A DNA stretch of 8,753 bases. Origin: an uncultured Lachnospiraceae bacterium. Lineage in GTDB: Bacteria; Bacillota; Clostridia; Lachnospirales; Lachnospiraceae. The stretch covers positions 1 to 8,753 of the forward strand of contig CAKRHL010000081.1 in NCBI GenBank assembly GCA_934338765.1, in the 5' to 3' direction. Below, piece after piece: positions 1-7,282 of this stretch. Every line of letters begins with the position of its first letter. Position 1 is the first letter of the stretch. The position numbers and the translations under genes were made by a program. Below the pieces are notes generated by a model that searched no databases, had not been told where the DNA came from, and saw only the letters and a list, made by a program, of their open reading frames with translations.

Positions 1-20
1 AAGAATATGGAGGAAAAACA

Positions 21-1448
21 ATGAGCAGCTACAAGTATGATCCAAAGTCATTGAAGGCAGAGGAGTTTATTAACCATGAGGAGATTCTGGAGTCTCTTGA
101 TTATGCAAAGAAAAATAAGGACAATATTCCTTTGATGAAGGAAATCCTGGAAAAGGCCAAAAAGGCAAAGGGCATCAGCCACAAGGAGGCGGCAGTCCTG
201 ATGGAGTGTGACGATCCGGAGATCAATCGTCAGATCCGGGAGCTTGCCATGGAGATCAAGGAAAAATTCTATGGTCATCGTATCGTCATGTTTGCACCTC
301 TTTATCTTTCCAATTACTGTGTGAATGGATGCACCTATTGCCCATATCATCACAAAAATAAGCATATTCCAAGGATCAAGCTGACCCAGGAGCAGATCAG
401 GGACGAAGTCATTGCTCTGCAGGATATGGGACATAAGCGTCTGGCGATTGAGTCGGGAGAAGATCCGGTGAACAATCCGCTGGAATATATTCTGGAAAGT
501 ATTGATACCATTTACAGCATTAAGCACAAAAACGGTGCGATCCGCCGTGTAAATGTCAACATCGCTGCCACGACAGTGGAGAATTATACCCGCCTGAAAA
601 ATGCCGGGATCGGTACGTATATTTTGTTCCAGGAGACCTACAACAAGGAGTCTTATGAGCAGCTTCATCCAACGGGACCAAAGCATGATTATGCATATCA
701 TACCGAGGCGATGGATCGTGCCATGGAGGGCGGTATTGATGATGTTGGTCTTGGCGTTCTTTTCGGTCTGGAGGGATACCGCTACGAGCTGGTAGGAATC
801 CTGATGCATGCAGAGCATTTGGAGGCTGCTCAGGGTGTAGGCCCTCATACCATCAGTGTTCCCCGGATCTGTCCGGCTGACGATATTGATACAGAGGATT
901 TCAGCAATGCCGTACCGGATGAGATTTTTGAAAAGATCGTGGCGGTAATCCGCATTGCCGTGCCATATACCGGCATGATCATATCTACCAGAGAGTCACA
1001 GAAAACCAGAGAGCATGTCCTTCATCTGGGTATTTCCCAGATCAGTGGTGGCTCCCGTACCAGCGTCGGCGGTTATACCGAGCCGGTTCGTGATGACAGC
1101 TCCGCACAGTTTGATGTCAGCGATACCCGTACACTGGACGAGGTGGTAAACTGGCTGATGAAGATGGGATATATTCCAAGCTTCTGTACCGCATGTTACC
1201 GTGCCGGAAGAACCGGAGACCGTTTTATGACACTGTTAAAATCCGGTCAGATCGTAAACTGCTGTCAGCCAAATGCACTGATGACCCTGAAGGAGTATCT
1301 GGAGGACTACGCATCTCCTGAGACAAAGCAGATCGGTGAGGAGCTGATCGCCAGAGAGATCCGGAAGGTACCGAACGAGAAAGTCCGGGAAAGAGCCATC
1401 CGGTATCTGGAGGAGTTAAAGGAAGGAAAGAGAGATTTCCGGTTCTAA
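21..1448 (+). CDS. hydG: [FeFe]-hydrogenase H-cluster maturase HydG, radical SAM tyrosine lyase
   Basis: HydG cleaves tyrosine by radical SAM chemistry to make the CO and cyanide ligands of the [FeFe]-hydrogenase H-cluster, working in the cytoplasm with HydE and HydF. The 475-residue protein has the radical SAM CX3CX2C motif at Cys100, Cys104 and Cys107 (YCVNGCTYC). Its C-terminal extension carries Cys389, Cys392 and Cys415 (CX2CX22C), the auxiliary-cluster motif. That second motif separates HydG from its relative ThiH, and the length is normal for HydG. The ATG at 21 follows a GGAGG at 9-13 with 7 nt spacing. No other hyd gene is visible: only 20 bases lie upstream, and downstream is a terminator and a convergent operon, so hydG is the last gene of its unit or stands alone. 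The cell should therefore make an [FeFe]-hydrogenase, which implies fermentative hydrogen metabolism. Identification is near certain from the motifs; the complete function is inferred from the family. Confidence 0.97.
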   Translation: MSSYKYDPKSLKAEEFINHEEILESLDYAKKNKDNIPLMKEILEKAKKAKGISHKEAAVLMECDDPEINRQIRELAMEIKEKFYGHRIVMFAPLYLSNYCVNGCTYCPYHHKNKHIPRIKLTQEQIRDEVIALQDMGHKRLAIESGEDPVNNPLEYILESIDTIYSIKHKNGAIRRVNVNIAATTVENYTRLKNAGIGTYILFQETYNKESYEQLHPTGPKHDYAYHTEAMDRAMEGGIDDVGLGVLFGLEGYRYELVGILMHAEHLEAAQGVGPHTISVPRICPADDIDTEDFSNAVPDEIFEKIVAVIRIAVPYTGMIISTRESQKTREHVLHLGISQISGGSRTSVGGYTEPVRDDSSAQFDVSDTRTLDEVVNWLMKMGYIPSFCTACYRAGRTGDRFMTLLKSGQIVNCCQPNALMTLKEYLEDYASPETKQIGEELIAREIRKVPNEKVRERAIRYLEELKEGKRDFRF

Positions 1449-1499
1449 GGAAAAAGTAACAGTAAATATGTAAAAGGTATTTTTCTATACACTAAAAAT

Positions 1500-1542
1500 A
1501 AACCGTGGATAAGCATGTTATGCAAATGCTTATCCACGGTTT
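1500..1542. terminator. Strong hairpin terminator between convergent hydG and rmlD, probably bidirectional
   Basis: A perfect 17-bp stem (1500-1516 pairing with 1526-1542) encloses a 9-nt loop. On the plus strand the stem runs into a T tract (1540-1544), giving a classical intrinsic terminator 51 nt after the hydG stop. Read on the minus strand, the same stem is followed by TATTTTTAG (complement of about 1491-1499), so it can also stop transcription arriving from rmlD, whose stop codon is about 110 bp away. I see no other hairpin of comparable quality in 1545-1651, which is AT-rich and otherwise featureless. Activity on the minus strand is less certain because the T run is interrupted. Confidence 0.9.
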
Positions 1543-1651
1543 TTGTATTCTGTCGGATATATGTGAATATATTACCGATATTTTATCTGCTTTGTGATTT
1601 TGCGATCAAAAAGTAAATTGTTATCCAACAGATGTTATGGATTGCTCTTAA

Positions 1652-2593
1652 TTAAAACTCAATCTCCTTCAGGTAACGGGCTACCGCATCCTGCCAGGTT
1701 GGCAGAGGAGTAAATCCGTTGGCTGTGAGTTTGGACTTGTCCAGACGGCTGTTAAAAGGTCTGGCAGCCTTTGATACGCCGTATTCCTCTGTGGTGACGG
1801 GAGTAACGGTGACGTGGTTTTCGTCATATTCTGTATGTCCCAGAGCCACGGCCTGACGGAAGATCTCCTTTGTGAAGTCATACCAGCTGATATAACCGCC
1901 CTCGTTGGTAGCGTGATAGTATCCGTATTTGTCAGTCTCGATCATGTCCGCCAGAAGTCTTGCCAGGTCAAAGGTGTAAGTTGGAGTACCGATCTGGTCA
2001 TTAACCACAGTAAGCTTATCATGTGTTTTTGCAACATTCAGCATCGTACGGATAAAGTTCTTTCCGTTGGTTCCAAAAACCCATGCGATACGGACAATAA
2101 AATATTTGTCCAGGTTTTCGGACACTGCAAGCTCTCCGTCCAACTTGGAAGCTCCGTATACATTTAACGGCTTATAATCTTTACAGTCCGGTTCCCATGG
2201 AGTGGTACCCTGTCCATCAAAAACATAGTCGGTACTGATATACATCATCTTACAGTCCAGATCCTTGCAGACAGCAGCGATATTTTCCGTGCCGGTCGCA
2301 TTGACAGTGTATACCTTGTCGCGTTTATCCTCATCCTCCGCTGCGTCAACGGCTGTCCATGCGGCACAGTGGATGACTGCGTCAGGATTGATCTGCAGAA
2401 GCGTTTTGGCTACGGAAACACGGTCTGTGATATCCATGGATACATAGGCTGCTGTGGTGACATAAGAGCCGTCTGCGATGCCACTGTATGCCGCTGCCAG
2501 ATCACTGCCGATCCCCTCATGTCCGCGTCTGGCAAGCTCGTTCATGACATCATGACCTAATTGCCCGGCAACGCCGGTTACTAATATTTTCAT
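1652..2593 (-). CDS. rmlD: dTDP-4-dehydrorhamnose reductase RmlD
   Basis: RmlD catalyses the NAD(P)H-dependent reduction of dTDP-4-keto-L-rhamnose to dTDP-L-rhamnose, the last step of the pathway, in the cytoplasm. The 313-residue protein starts with the Rossmann signature MKILVTGVAGQLG (glycines 7, 10 and 13). It has the family motif STDYVFDG at 120-127, the catalytic YXXXK pair Tyr146/Lys150 (YGASK), and substrate-binding stretches GTPTY (202-206) and RPFNSRLD (278-285). It is slightly longer than typical RmlD, with no sign of fusion to an epimerase domain. It is the last gene of the operon, 16 bp after rmlB. Its AGAGG ribosome site (2604-2608) is about 10 nt from the ATG and weaker than those of rmlA and rmlB. 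Other extended SDR reductases could look similar, but the neighbours make rmlD clearly the best call. Confidence 0.94.
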   Translation of the reverse strand: MKILVTGVAGQLGHDVMNELARRGHEGIGSDLAAAYSGIADGSYVTTAAYVSMDITDRVSVAKTLLQINPDAVIHCAAWTAVDAAEDEDKRDKVYTVNATGTENIAAVCKDLDCKMMYISTDYVFDGQGTTPWEPDCKDYKPLNVYGASKLDGELAVSENLDKYFIVRIAWVFGTNGKNFIRTMLNVAKTHDKLTVVNDQIGTPTYTFDLARLLADMIETDKYGYYHATNEGGYISWYDFTKEIFRQAVALGHTEYDENHVTVTPVTTEEYGVSKAARPFNSRLDKSKLTANGFTPLPTWQDAVARYLKEIEF

Positions 2594-2609
2594 AATCTCT
2601 TAACCTCTT

Positions 2610-3629
2610 TTAGCGATTGCCATACATTTTCTCATAATAATTCTGGTACTCTCCGGAAATGATGGTCTCCCACCACTCTTTATTGTCGAGATACCACTTG
2701 ATAGTCTTTTTGATACCGTCTGCAAATTTGGTCTCAGGAAGCCATCCAAGCTCATTATGGATCTTGGTAGGATCGATCGCATAACGCATATCATGTCCCT
2801 TACGGTCAGATACATAAGTGATCAGGCTCTCAGGCTTGCCCAGCTCCTTACAGATGATCTTTACGATGTCAATATTTGTCATCTCGTTGTGACCGCCGAT
2901 GTTGTATACCTCACCGACACGACCTTTGTGGATGATCAGGTCAATGGCCTTGCAGTGATCCTCTACATACAGCCAGTCGCGGACATTTTCGCCGGTACCG
3001 TAAACAGGAAGCGGCTTATCATTCAGCGCATTTGCGATCATCAATGGGATCAGCTTCTCAGGGAAGTGATATGGTCCGTAGTTGTTGGAGCAGCGGCTGA
3101 TGGTAACAGGCAGTCCGTAGGTTCTGTGGTATGCCAGTACCAGAAGATCTGCGCCGGCCTTAGATGAGCTGTAAGGGCTGCTGGTGTGGATCGGAGTCTC
3201 CTCAGTAAAGAACAGATCCGGTCTGTCCAGCGGAAGATCTCCGTATACTTCGTCAGTAGATACCTGATGATAACGTGTGATACCGTATTTACGGCAGGCA
3301 TCCATGAGTACGGCAGTTCCCATGATGTTTGTCTGAAGGAATACTTCCGGAGTCTCGATGGAGCGGTCTACATGGCTCTCTGCAGCAAAGTTTACTACGA
3401 TGTCCGGATGCTCCTCCTCGAACAATTTATAAACGGCCTCGCGGTCTGTGATATCTTCCTTTACGAAACGGAAGTTCGGGTTGTCCATGACAGGTGCCAG
3501 AGTGGAAAGGTTGCCGGCATATGTCAGGCAGTCCAGACATACGATACGATAGTCCGGATACTTGTCCAGCATGTGAAATACAAAGTTACTTCCGATAAAT
3601 CCGGCACCGCCGGTTACAATAATTGTCAT
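2610..3629 (-). CDS. rmlB: dTDP-glucose 4,6-dehydratase RmlB
   Basis: RmlB converts dTDP-D-glucose to dTDP-4-keto-6-deoxy-D-glucose by an NAD-dependent oxidation, dehydration and reduction in one active site. The 339-residue extended SDR has the NAD-binding GGAGFIGSN at 7-15. Its diagnostic active-site triplet Thr125-Asp126-Glu127 lies within STDEVYGDL, and the catalytic pair is Tyr153/Lys157 (YSSSK). Further family signatures are SRCSNNYGPYHFPEKLIP (178-195) and GTGENVRDWLYVEDHC (211-226). Length is typical. The ATG is preceded by AAAGGAGA with about 8 nt spacing. It sits between rmlA (25 bp upstream) and rmlD (16 bp downstream), consistent with one transcript. Its product can feed several deoxysugar pathways; with RmlD next door, rhamnose is the likely end product. 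Confidence 0.97.
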   Translation of the reverse strand: MTIIVTGGAGFIGSNFVFHMLDKYPDYRIVCLDCLTYAGNLSTLAPVMDNPNFRFVKEDITDREAVYKLFEEEHPDIVVNFAAESHVDRSIETPEVFLQTNIMGTAVLMDACRKYGITRYHQVSTDEVYGDLPLDRPDLFFTEETPIHTSSPYSSSKAGADLLVLAYHRTYGLPVTISRCSNNYGPYHFPEKLIPLMIANALNDKPLPVYGTGENVRDWLYVEDHCKAIDLIIHKGRVGEVYNIGGHNEMTNIDIVKIICKELGKPESLITYVSDRKGHDMRYAIDPTKIHNELGWLPETKFADGIKKTIKWYLDNKEWWETIISGEYQNYYEKMYGNR

Positions 3630-3654
3630 AATTTTAATCTCCTTTCATTACTCC

Positions 3655-4551
3655 TTAGTGAAGCACATCCATATATTTTCCGTCCAGAACGTCCATCAGA
3701 TACTGGCCATACTGGTTTTTCTTCAAAGGCTCATATGCCTTCAGTACATCTTCCCTGGTGATCCAGCCGTTGAGATATGCGATCTCTTCCAGACATGCGA
3801 TCTTACGATGCTGGTGTGACTCGATGGTCTTTACGAAGTTGGTTGCCTCCACCAGACTTTCGTGAGTACCGGTATCCAGCCAGGTAAATCCCTGTCCCAG
3901 AAGCTCAACATTCAGGTCGCCGTTCTCCAGATAGACGCGGTTCAGATCTGTGATCTCCAGTTCGCCTCTTGCGCTTGGCTTGAGATCCTTTGCATACTGT
4001 ACCACGCGGTTGTCATAGAAATAAAGACCTGTAACACAGTAGTTGCTCTTAGGTTTCGCCGGTTTCTCTTCAATGGAAATCGCTTTGCCGGCCTGATCAA
4101 ACTCCACGATACCAAAACGCTCCGGATCGTCTACATAATAACCAAATACCGTAGCACCCTTTCCGGACTCTGCATTTTCTACAGCGGCTTTCAGACGCTT
4201 TTTCAGTCCGTGACCGGAAAAGATATTGTCACCCAGTACCATGGCAACGGTGTCATTACCGATGAACTCCTCGCCGATGATAAAGGCCTGTGCCAGTCCG
4301 TCCGGGCTTGGCTGTACCTCATAGGTCAGCTCGATACCGAAATGATGGCCGTCTCCTAAAAGCTCCTTGAAACGTGGTGTATCCTGTGGTGTCGAGATGA
4401 TCAGGATCTCACGGATCCCTGCGTTCATCAGTACAGAGAGAGGATAATAGATCATCGGCTTGTCATAGATTGGCAGAAGCTGCTTTGACGTAACCATGGT
4501 TAACGGATAAAGTCTTGTGCCGGAACCACCGGCTAAGATAATACCTTTCAT
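3655..4551 (-). CDS. rmlA: Glucose-1-phosphate thymidylyltransferase RmlA
   Basis: RmlA joins glucose-1-phosphate and dTTP to make dTDP-glucose and pyrophosphate, the first and usually feedback-controlled step of dTDP-rhamnose synthesis. The 298-residue protein has the nucleotidyltransferase signature at its N-terminus ([11 protein letters not shown], 8-18) with Lys23 in SKQLLP. Other family motifs are LGDNIF (106-111, with the metal-binding Asp108), EEKP (161-164), VTGLYFYD (173-180), [10 protein letters not shown] (195-204) and WLDTGTH (224-230). Length and motif order are normal for the long RmlA type. The ATG follows AAAGGAGA at 4558-4565. It is the first gene of the rmlA-rmlB-rmlD unit, with a candidate promoter about 90 bp upstream. 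All key residues are present, so it should be active. It is inferred to be cytoplasmic. Confidence 0.97.
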   Translation of the reverse strand: MKGIILAGGSGTRLYPLTMVTSKQLLPIYDKPMIYYPLSVLMNAGIREILIISTPQDTPRFKELLGDGHHFGIELTYEVQPSPDGLAQAFIIGEEFIGNDTVAMVLGDNIFSGHGLKKRLKAAVENAESGKGATVFGYYVDDPERFGIVEFDQAGKAISIEEKPAKPKSNYCVTGLYFYDNRVVQYAKDLKPSARGELEITDLNRVYLENGDLNVELLGQGFTWLDTGTHESLVEATNFVKTIESHQHRKIACLEEIAYLNGWITREDVLKAYEPLKKNQYGQYLMDVLDGKYMDVLH

Positions 4552-4590
4552 AGGAAATCTCCTTTCGTTGTTTTTCAGTTTTGTGATTTG

Positions 4591-4604
4591 TTACATTTGT
4601 GTAA
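4591..4604. repeat. Small inverted repeat in the rmlA 5' leader
   Basis: The arms TTACA (4591-4595) and TGTAA (4600-4604) are perfect inverted copies separated by 4 nt. They lie about 40 nt upstream of the rmlA start, downstream of the proposed promoter. This could be a weak RNA hairpin or a small operator. In AT-rich sequence a 5-bp pair is easily due to chance, so no function is claimed. Confidence 0.3.
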
Positions 4605-4644
4605 GTCCCAATAGAAGTAAGCGTTATTTTTTGTTTCTGGGTAT

Positions 4645-4675
4645 AGTATAGAAGGTGACGTTACGTCACCTTCAA
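4645..4675 (-). promoter_or_regulatory. Candidate rmlABD promoter with a 19-bp spacer
   Basis: On the minus strand, a TTGAAG -35 (complement of 4670-4675) and a TATACT -10 (complement of 4645-4650) are separated by 19 bp and would start transcription near 4638. This leaves a leader of about 87 nt before rmlA. The spacer is longer than the sigma-A optimum of 17 bp and is filled by a palindrome. That layout is known from promoters activated by MerR-family proteins through DNA distortion. The -10 is good and the -35 moderate. The gap 4552-4776 has no convincing hairpin-plus-T-run oriented to end the upstream glycanase transcript, so some read-through into rml is possible. Confidence 0.5.
4651..4673. 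promoter_or_regulatory. Near-perfect 23-bp palindrome, candidate operator in the rml promoter
   Basis: The arms GAAGGTGACGT (4651-4661) and ACGTCACCTTC (4663-4673) are perfect inverted copies around a single central base. The element starts directly beside the proposed -10 hexamer and overlaps the -35 by 4 bp, so a bound dimer would cover the promoter spacer. It is more GC-rich than the surrounding DNA. A hairpin role is possible: on the plus strand it is followed after a short gap by six Ts, but no plus-strand gene lies upstream to terminate. On the minus strand no T run follows, so it does not look like the terminator of the glycanase gene. An operator is the best reading. The cognate protein is unknown. 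Confidence 0.5.
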
Positions 4676-4776
4676 GCATTTTTTGTAAAATTGTCATATT
4701 GCTGTAAATTTCGCTACGAAAAGAATCAATTCTTGTGAAAAGTGAATACGTTACCGCCTTTTTCGGAGGGGGAGGA

Positions 4777-7233
4777 TTAGTTTTCCACGACTTCGACCGA
4801 AATGGTTCCATTGAAATCAGAGCTGTTTGCCAGTGCAAAATACAGATTCTGGGTTGCTGTCATATCATCCAGCGGAATATTGATGGAAATGGTACTTCCG
4901 GAGGAAATGTTTTTTTCGGATATGACACCGGTGCCGTTGTCATAAAGGTGATGCCAGGACTGGTTGCTGGTATCGACCTGGTTTGCCAGACGGAACAGGG
5001 CAGATCCGGAGCTCTCTTTGCAGGTCAGCTTTAAAACCGGATTTTTGAAGACGGACCAGTCAATGCCGGAGATGGTAAAGCAGCCCCCGTTTTTGGTGAT
5101 AATAAATGTGGAATTCGAGTCACTCGCAGATGCACTGGAAGCACTCCAGTTACTGTTTGCAACGGTGCCTGCCCAGTGGTAACTGTCATCGGAAATGGAA
5201 GGTTTTACCAGCTTGGAATTATGTGCCTTTTCATTCATTTCTGTATACAACGTCTTTTCTGCCTCGTTTGTTATGGTGAGGCTTCTGCGGTCAAAAACCT
5301 GACTGCAGTCCCAGAGTACCGGACACATATTGTTGTCTAATGCGTATTCGCAGACGGTACGGAAGAACAGATCGCGGCCTTTTTTACGTACAAAATTATT
5401 TTCACTGATCTTTGTATCTGCTACACCATATTCTCCAATGATAACAGGATACCCTTTATTAATGAAAGAGATACGCATCTGGGACAGCTCGCTCTGAAGT
5501 GTTTTGATATCTTCATCAGTTCCCCAGCTTTCCTTATATCCCCAGGAGTTATTCGGATTATCTACAATACAGTAGGTGGCAGGAGAATAATAATGGATGG
5601 AAACCATCAGATGGGAATCAATTGTATCTGACGGCATTTTGTATCTCAGATCGCAGGTTTTTGAGATATCGGTATCGTATCCGGCGATCAGAAGGAAACG
5701 CCTGGCATTGTTGCCACCGGTAGAACGAACGATATCCACGAAGGTCTGATTGATCTCGTTTGTCAGCTTATAAAGGGAATCCAGATCATCCTTTGCGTAA
5801 TAACCGGAGCCTTCGTAATCATCGGTGCTGTTTAAACGGGTCCCCAATTCTTCGTTGGCGGACTCAAAGATCAGACGGTCGGAGTATTCCTGAAAACGAT
5901 TGGCAATCTGAGTCCACATGGTTTTGTATTTTGTCATGGCATCCTTGCGTTCCTGCTTCGTTTTGGAACCAAAGCGTGCCCACCAGCCGCTGTCAAAATG
6001 GATATTGATAATGACATACATATCTGCATTTAACGCATAGTTTAACACGGTCTCTACACGGTTAAAATACTTTTCGTTGATGGTGTAGGTTCCGTCGTCT
6101 GCCATCATATTGCTCCATGCAACCGGAATACGAATGGAGTCAAAGCCGGCGGCCTTCATCCCATCTATCATTTCCTGCGTGGTGACAGGCTGCCCCCATG
6201 CGGTTTCATAATTGGATGTATTGGAAGGGTTGATCCATGTGCCACAGGCTTCCAAAGTGTTTCCAAGATTAGTGCCGGCACCCATTTCCTTTACAATGTC
6301 ATAAGCATCAATCCCATTGCGCATCACACCATTATCGGAAGTCATAACTCCGTTGGCGGACAGGTGAGGAGCCTGGGAAGAAGGAGCCGGAGTGCTTGTA
6401 GTATCCGGTATATCCGTGTCGTTCGGTGGTGTAGTTGTTGCCGGAGTATTGGAAGCTGCCGGAGTGTTGTCAGGCTTTGCAGTGTCAGCCGGAGTATTGG
6501 AAGCGGCTGGAGTATTGTCAGGCTTTGCGGTGTCAGCCGGAGTATTGGAAGCGGCTGGAGTATTGTCAGGCTTTGCAGTGTCAGCCGGAGCCTTGGAAGT
6601 ATCCGGAGTATTGTCAGGCTTTGCAGTATCAGCCGGAGCCTTGGAAGTATCCGGAGTATTGTCAGGCTTTGCAGTATCAGCCGGTGCGTCGGTATTATCC
6701 GGGGTGATAGAACCATCCGGACCTGCGGATGGTTTTTGCGTGACGTCCGGGGCATCCGTATGGACCGGAGTGCCGGAAGCGTTCGGTTTCATGGACGGAG
6801 AGCCCGGTTTTACAGAGGCGGCCGTACTTGCTGCAGGAGTGCCGGCAACGCCGGCAGCAGCGGAGGCTCCCGGTGTTGCCGTGGAGACAGTGCTTTCTGC
6901 CTCTTTCACTGTGATTTTACAGTTGAGCTTATATGTTTTTTTGTTTTTTAAGGTCACTTTGCAGACCAGCTTCGTGTTTCCTTCGTTCAAAGCAGTTACG
7001 ACCCCTTTTTTATTGACCCGTGCTATATTTTTCTTTTTGACGGTAAATTTGATCTTTTTGATCTGGGATGCTTTTTTGTTTTTGATGGCCAGTTTCTTTT
7101 TCTGGCCGACCCTCATGGTGAGTTTTTTCTTGTTCAGCTTTGGTTTTGTAAGTGCGTCTGCATGGAACGGAGCTGCGGTCAGAACCAGAGCTGCCGTCAG
7201 CAGACAGGAAATTGATTTGTAATTTTTTCTCAT
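4777..7233 (-). CDS. Secreted multidomain glycoside hydrolase family 5 endoglucanase-like protein
   Basis: This 818-residue protein is probably an exported beta-1,4-glycanase (cellulase-like) attacking plant polysaccharide outside the cell. Residues 1-27 form a signal peptide with a KN-K start, hydrophobic core and likely cleavage after ADA. Residues about 29-112 are a very lysine-rich Ig-like (BIG2-type) domain, including VGQKKKL and NKKGVVTALNEG. Residues 113-290 are a Pro/Thr/Ala/Asp linker with five 16-residue repeats (185-264). The GH5 catalytic domain spans about 307-670: NLGNTLEA (322-329), Arg368 in SIRIPVAW, His412, acid/base Glu461 after Asn460 (FESANEE), His547/Tyr549, nucleophile Glu601 (IIGEYG) and Trp641. 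All expected catalytic residues are present. Residues about 680-818 look like a separate beta-rich domain, perhaps carbohydrate-binding; I cannot name its family. No dockerin or LPXTG anchor is visible. GAGAGG precedes the ATG. It lies 49 bp after the MerR-methyltransferase gene and may share its transcript. Substrate (cellulose, mixed-linkage glucan or xyloglucan) cannot be decided. Confidence 0.9.
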   Translation of the reverse strand: MRKNYKSISCLLTAALVLTAAPFHADALTKPKLNKKKLTMRVGQKKKLAIKNKKASQIKKIKFTVKKKNIARVNKKGVVTALNEGNTKLVCKVTLKNKKTYKLNCKITVKEAESTVSTATPGASAAAGVAGTPAASTAASVKPGSPSMKPNASGTPVHTDAPDVTQKPSAGPDGSITPDNTDAPADTAKPDNTPDTSKAPADTAKPDNTPDTSKAPADTAKPDNTPAASNTPADTAKPDNTPAASNTPADTAKPDNTPAASNTPATTTPPNDTDIPDTTSTPAPSSQAPHLSANGVMTSDNGVMRNGIDAYDIVKEMGAGTNLGNTLEACGTWINPSNTSNYETAWGQPVTTQEMIDGMKAAGFDSIRIPVAWSNMMADDGTYTINEKYFNRVETVLNYALNADMYVIINIHFDSGWWARFGSKTKQERKDAMTKYKTMWTQIANRFQEYSDRLIFESANEELGTRLNSTDDYEGSGYYAKDDLDSLYKLTNEINQTFVDIVRSTGGNNARRFLLIAGYDTDISKTCDLRYKMPSDTIDSHLMVSIHYYSPATYCIVDNPNNSWGYKESWGTDEDIKTLQSELSQMRISFINKGYPVIIGEYGVADTKISENNFVRKKGRDLFFRTVCEYALDNNMCPVLWDCSQVFDRRSLTITNEAEKTLYTEMNEKAHNSKLVKPSISDDSYHWAGTVANSNWSASSASASDSNSTFIITKNGGCFTISGIDWSVFKNPVLKLTCKESSGSALFRLANQVDTSNQSWHHLYDNGTGVISEKNISSGSTISINIPLDDMTATQNLYFALANSSDFNGTISVEVVEN
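6441..6680 (-). repeat. Five 48-bp tandem repeats encoding the glycanase linker
   Basis: Five exact-length units start at 6441, 6489, 6537, 6585 and 6633. The units at 6585 and 6633 are identical, those at 6489 and 6537 differ at one base, and the first is the most diverged. Partial, degraded similarity continues at 6681. Each unit encodes 16 residues, so changes in copy number keep the reading frame. Two units read ADTAKPDNTPDTSKAP and three read ADTAKPDNTPAASNTP, covering residues 185-264. The high identity suggests recent duplication or homogenisation. The role is a flexible spacer, possibly glycosylated on Thr/Ser (inferred). Confidence 0.95.
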
Positions 7234-7282
7234 AAAGATCCTCTCTGTAAATGTGTGGTTGGTTGACAGTTACGTTTGTTTC

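Noticed and set aside
48..848. Minus-strand 266-residue frame opposite hydG
   Set aside because: It lies fully antisense to hydG, whose motifs are unambiguous; the translated product has no recognisable domain.
1501..1541. DnaA-box-like sequence (TTATCCACG) in both arms of the terminator
   Set aside because: It differs from the consensus at the last base and occurs as a pair only because the stem is palindromic; there is no cluster of boxes and no dnaA or dnaN nearby.
3186..3761. Plus-strand 191-residue frame opposite rmlB and rmlA
   Set aside because: It is antisense to well-supported genes and spans their junction, and the protein has no recognisable domain.
4651..4684. Plus-strand terminator made of the palindrome and following T run
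   Set aside because: No plus-strand gene lies upstream, and on the minus strand no T run follows, so an operator fits the context better.
4721..4734. Short inverted repeat (6-bp arms, 2-nt centre) near the glycanase 3' end
   Set aside because: It is short, AT-rich and not followed by a clear T run on the glycanase strand; chance is a sufficient explanation.
4575..4838. Minus-strand 87-residue frame between the glycanase and rmlA
   Set aside because: It starts inside the glycanase 3' end, runs through the proposed rml promoter and palindrome, and its composition is not protein-like.
6441..6680. Tandem repeats as a possible CRISPR array
   Set aside because: The repeats are contiguous, have no unique spacers and lie in frame inside a coding region.
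6392..7222. Long plus-strand reading frames (up to 276 residues) across the glycanase linker
   Set aside because: They are antisense shadows kept open by in-frame 48-bp repeats and low-complexity codons; they give Ser/Gly/Val-rich repetitive peptides with no recognisable domain.
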